From contig JARIHM010000145.1 in NCBI GenBank assembly GCA_029288275.1, forward strand, positions 1 to 12,916: 12,916 nt of DNA, given 5' to 3'. Below are positions 10,150 through 12,916 of the stretch, piece by piece. Source of the stretch: Candidatus Saccharimonadota bacterium. Lineage in GTDB: Bacteria; Patescibacteriota; Saccharimonadia; UBA4664. The stretch's first letter is position 1; the number at the start of each line of letters is the position of its first letter. The notes beneath the pieces were generated by a model. The model was not told the DNA's origin and did no database searches. It saw nothing but the letters and a program-made list of their open reading frames with translations. The position numbers and the translations under genes are program-made.

Positions 10150-11496
10150 CTAAAGGTACTGGCCAACCCAAGGCCAAGCCGCTGCGGCCAGGCCAAGAAG
10201 TATCAGTACTACGCTCACCAGCACGGCGGCCCCACGATGAGGTCGCTCGGCTCGGCGTCCAGCTAATAATGGCAGAACTTCGCCTGGCCGGCCAGCTTGT
10301 ACGAGGGCGCGGTAAGCTGCCTGCCACCAAATGGCCGTACCTGCTCCAATGATCGCGCCCGAGCCTAGGGTAAGGAGTACGGCTGCGGGGCCAGTCAGCC
10401 AGCGCAGGTTAGCCGGCAGGTAAACAGCTAGCGCTACCACTAGGGCCAGAAGCGGCAAGAGGAGTAGTAGCTCAAGGAGCAGGCTAACGACCTTGAAACC
10501 CGTTAATTCAAAATGTCGGCGATAGAATCGCCAACTTAGGCCAAAGGCTCGCGGCAAGTTCAAACCGCTTAAAGTAAGAGCGACCCGACCGAGACCCAGT
10601 ACAAAGCCCAGGCCGATAAAAGCGTACAGAAGGACCATGAAGGCCAAAAATAGGCCGGCCACCTGAATATAATCAGGCACGGGCCACACGATGCCGCCTG
10701 CAATTACCAATCCGCCGCCCAGTACAGCTATGCTCAGCTGGAGGAGCAAGACTACTATATCGAAGCCAGTACGGCTGCCGAAGCTATTGACGGCGGCGGC
10801 CAATTGACGACTCCACGGCACAGACCGATGATCGGCTCGCCGAGCGGCGCCATAGATGATGGCCGCTTGTACAAGCCCATGGCTTACATAATACAAAACG
10901 GCAATAATAATAAGTTCACCCCACAGTGGCCAGCCAGCCCGGACAGTGAGCTGCCAGGCTTGCCCGGTACGATGACCAATCAGCACCCAGGTAACGGCGC
11001 CAGCCATGAGAGCCAGAAGCGCAGCTGGCCAGGCTGCCCAGCCAAGGGCTACTGGCTGGAAGCGGTCGTGCCAGCTGTGACCGGAAATCGGTCCAAAGCC
11101 GATTGGTGCCTCATGCTCCGCTACCGGCTTGGCCGGCTGCGCGGCCTCTGACTCGGTTGCTGGCTCAGCAGCCGGCCGGCGAATATCGTCGAGCCGTCGC
11201 CGCGGTGCCGTATGATGAATCCGCGGCACAGCGGCGCCAGCCACAGGCGTCGGCGTTACACCTGGTTTTGGTACGTCCAGCTTGCCGGCTTTGGGGCGCC
11301 CAGGCTTGCGCCGTCGCTTAACCGGCTCTGGCACCGAGGCTGCCGCAGAAACCGACGTCTGCGGCGTGTCCGTTGGTGCCGGTGCGGAGGCAGCCGCCTT
11401 TACCACCGCATCAGGTACGGCTTGGCCACAATTAATACAGAACAGCTGGCCCTGAACGCCAATAATTTCGGTCGATTTGCAGTTTGGACAAACCAT
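10150..11496 (-). CDS. Zinc-ribbon, AT-hook-like multi-pass membrane protein
   Basis: Unrecognised as a named family. The 448-residue product has four parts. A zinc ribbon, MVCPNCKST with the partner FCINCGQ (Cys 3, 6, 20 and 23), comes first. Then a Pro/Ala/Thr-rich disordered segment to about 145 contains KRRRKPGRPKAGK (60-72), whose GRP core inside basic residues resembles an AT-hook, plus RRRLDDIRR. Six or more hydrophobic segments follow at about 150-172, 192-218, 247-270, 279-303, 336-360 and 369-395, and a last span at about 423-446. The membrane half resembles generic glycerophosphoryl-diester/YihY-like multi-pass proteins only in composition. I chose the ATG at 11496; a TTG at 11532 is possible. 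No Shine-Dalgarno site is near the ATG, and TAATAA lies five bases upstream, which could be the -10 of a leaderless transcript. Confidence 0.75.
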   Translation of the reverse strand: MVCPNCKSTEIIGVQGQLFCINCGQAVPDAVVKAAASAPAPTDTPQTSVSAAASVPEPVKRRRKPGRPKAGKLDVPKPGVTPTPVAGAAVPRIHHTAPRRRLDDIRRPAAEPATESEAAQPAKPVAEHEAPIGFGPISGHSWHDRFQPVALGWAAWPAALLALMAGAVTWVLIGHRTGQAWQLTVRAGWPLWGELIIIAVLYYVSHGLVQAAIIYGAARRADHRSVPWSRQLAAAVNSFGSRTGFDIVVLLLQLSIAVLGGGLVIAGGIVWPVPDYIQVAGLFLAFMVLLYAFIGLGFVLGLGRVALTLSGLNLPRAFGLSWRFYRRHFELTGFKVVSLLLELLLLLPLLALVVALAVYLPANLRWLTGPAAVLLTLGSGAIIGAGTAIWWQAAYRALVQAGRPGEVLPLLAGRRAERPHRGAAVLVSVVLILLGLAAAAWPWVGQYL

Positions 11497-11663
11497 TAGC
11501 TTTATTAAACCATTCCTGATCACTTTTTCCAATGTGGTTATGCTCGGCTCAATCTAAGGCTTCCTGCCGCGATCCGCTCAAGTCGTCGAGAACTTATCCA
11601 CCATTATCCCCAGAATTTTGGTGTAATCTTCCAACAAAGAGCGACTTTGCCCTAGTACATTGC
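11497..11663 (-). other. Intergenic region with two DnaA-box-like 9-mers
   Basis: This 167-base gap between the kinase and the membrane protein gene holds TTATCCACC (11594-11602) and TTATCCCCA (11604-11612) on the plus strand. Each has one mismatch to the DnaA box TTATCCACA, and they are 10 bp apart. A weak hairpin after the kinase stop (CAAAG/CTTTG, around 11636-11650) may be a poor terminator. No convincing -35/-10 pair was found. Confidence 0.35.
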
Positions 11664-12916
11664 CTAATGTGACAATTGCGCAGTCTTAGCCACCGTCTCG
11701 GCCTCGATATGTTCTATGCGCGTAGGGATGAGTAGTTGGAATGTCGAGCCCCGGTTAAGCCGTGATGAAAAGCTGATCTCCAGCCCCAGGTGCTCAGCTA
11801 GTTTCTTGGTGATATAGAGCCCCAAACCAGTGCCACCCGTGGCCCGCGTGCGGTAATCTTCGGAGCGATAGAACTTCTCAAAGATCTTGGTTTTATCGGT
11901 AGCCGACATACCAATGCCGGTGTCGTGAACGCTCAAGACAGTAGCCGTCCGAGTATGCGACAGACTTAATGTGACGGTACCTTTGAGCGTGTATTTGATG
12001 GCGTTGGTTAAAAAGTTCTGCATGATTTCGCGCAGCTCTGGTTCGCTTGTCATTACGCTCTTAAGGCGATGATCAAGCTCTACTTCAAACCTTAATCCTT
12101 TAGCCTCAGCTTGAGCCCGGTAGTCACGTGCTAGATCCTCGATGAATTGCGGCAGATTAACCAGTGTCTTCTCTACTTTCAGACTCCCCCGCTCGGCTCG
12201 CGATAAAGTGGTGAGGTCCTTGATGAGCTGACTCAAAAAGATAATGTTCTCATGCGCCTGATTCAAGAGATTGGCCGCCTTAGGCTCAATCTTGGCGTAT
12301 CCGGGCAGGAGCGCTGTCGACAGGTTGGCCTCGGCAATGGCCAACGGCGTGCGTAGCTCATGTGAAGTTACCGAAATGAATTCATCGCGTTCCTCGTCGA
12401 GCGTTTTTTGCTTTGTGATATCGCGGAACACAATCATGTAACCACCCCAGTTGGAGCGGCCAGCACCCATCACGTGTACCGGCGAGACGGTCAGGTCCAC
12501 CACCATCTCGGAGCCATCATTGGGGACGAATACCAAATCCTGACGATTGATGGTCTTGTTCTGCTTGCAAATCAGCTCGAAAATGTCGACAGTAGTGTAT
12601 TTCTCATCGTGTAAAGGCAGGAGCTCACTAATATAGCTACCCGATATATCACGGTTGGTATTGAGGATTTCGAGCGCCGCTGCGTTGTACAGATAGACAT
12701 TGCCGTCATCATCAATGGCCAGTACAGCGCTCGAGAGTGAGTTGATGAGCGAAAGCAGCCGCTGGCGCTCATTCTCAATACGGTGAGTGAACCGTGATTC
12801 TAGCAGATACTCTTCATCGCGACTCCGGACTGATTGTTCGGCTACCAAGCTAAAGACAATGAGGAAGACAATCTTAATAATGAACTGGAACTCTGGAGCG
12901 GTAGGCAATACGGGGG
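11664..12916 (-). CDS. PAS-domain sensor histidine kinase (N terminus outside window)
   Basis: Membrane-bound two-component sensor that should autophosphorylate on His and pass the phosphate to a response regulator, not seen here. The reading frame stays open to the window edge, so the N terminus is missing. Counting from a TTG at 12908: a membrane span at about 8-24, a short coiled linker with ERQRLLSLINSL, a PAS domain at about 52-165 (AVLAIDDDGNVYLYNAAALE, ending GYMIVFRDIT), and HisKA with the H-box FISVTSHELRTPLA (His at about 183). The ATPase domain has the N box NFLTNAIKYT (298-307), G1 DTGIGM (329-334), the F box IFEKFYR (342-348) and G2 GGTGLGL (358-364). All catalytic boxes are intact. 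The more distal part probably holds more membrane spans. Confidence 0.93.
   Translation of the reverse strand, partial: PVLPTAPEFQFIIKIVFLIVFSLVAEQSVRSRDEEYLLESRFTHRIENERQRLLSLINSLSSAVLAIDDDGNVYLYNAAALEILNTNRDISGSYISELLPLHDEKYTTVDIFELICKQNKTINRQDLVFVPNDGSEMVVDLTVSPVHVMGAGRSNWGGYMIVFRDITKQKTLDEERDEFISVTSHELRTPLAIAEANLSTALLPGYAKIEPKAANLLNQAHENIIFLSQLIKDLTTLSRAERGSLKVEKTLVNLPQFIEDLARDYRAQAEAKGLRFEVELDHRLKSVMTSEPELREIMQNFLTNAIKYTLKGTVTLSLSHTRTATVLSVHDTGIGMSATDKTKIFEKFYRSEDYRTRATGGTGLGLYITKKLAEHLGLEISFSSRLNRGSTFQLLIPTRIEHIEAETVAKTAQLSH

Overview
The window reads as a compact bacterial chromosome segment with about 55% GC, standard stop codons (TGA is used as a stop, so not a UGA-recoded lineage) and nearly all genes on the minus strand. 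The tight spacing, small genes, ThyX-type thymidylate synthesis and reduced style suggest a Patescibacteria/CPR genome, perhaps Saccharibacteria. That placement is an inference from style, not from a marker search.

Layout, following minus-strand transcription from right to left. (1) 12916-11664: the C-terminal part of a PAS-type sensor histidine kinase, cut by the window edge. (2) 11496-10150: a zinc-ribbon, AT-hook-like, multi-pass membrane protein of unknown function. (3) 10124-8277: an array of seven tandem, strongly diverged paralogous genes for 62-70 residue proteins. Each starts with an M-x-x-F-x-x-G-D-like motif, has a Trp near residue 26, and ends in a terminal cysteine. They are split into short transcription units by promoters and related hairpin terminators. 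I do not recognise this family, and it is the most interesting feature here. (4) 8127-5846: secE, nusG, rplK and rplA, the classical transcription/translation cluster. Twin RNA hairpins before rplK and rplA resemble the ribosomal L1 target in 23S rRNA. (5) 5720-1998: dcd, a thymidylate-kinase-like gene, thyX and glyA, a nearly complete dCTP to dTDP route with its folate-cofactor supply. It is inserted between rplA and rplJ, which are usually adjacent. (6) 1924-1173: four tiny overlapping ORFs behind their own promoter, unrecognised. (7) 745-1131, plus strand: one small hypothetical gene divergent from rplJ. (8) 668-1: rplJ (L10, incomplete at the window edge) with promoter, L10-leader RNA and an attenuator-type hairpin.

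How the genes work together: SecE, NusG, L11, L1 and L10 serve secretion, transcription elongation and the ribosome. The dcd product is probably bifunctional (dCTP to dUMP). ThyX methylates dUMP with methylene-tetrahydrofolate made by GlyA, and the kinase would phosphorylate dTMP. The role of the cysteine-tailed small-protein array and of its membrane-protein neighbour is unknown.
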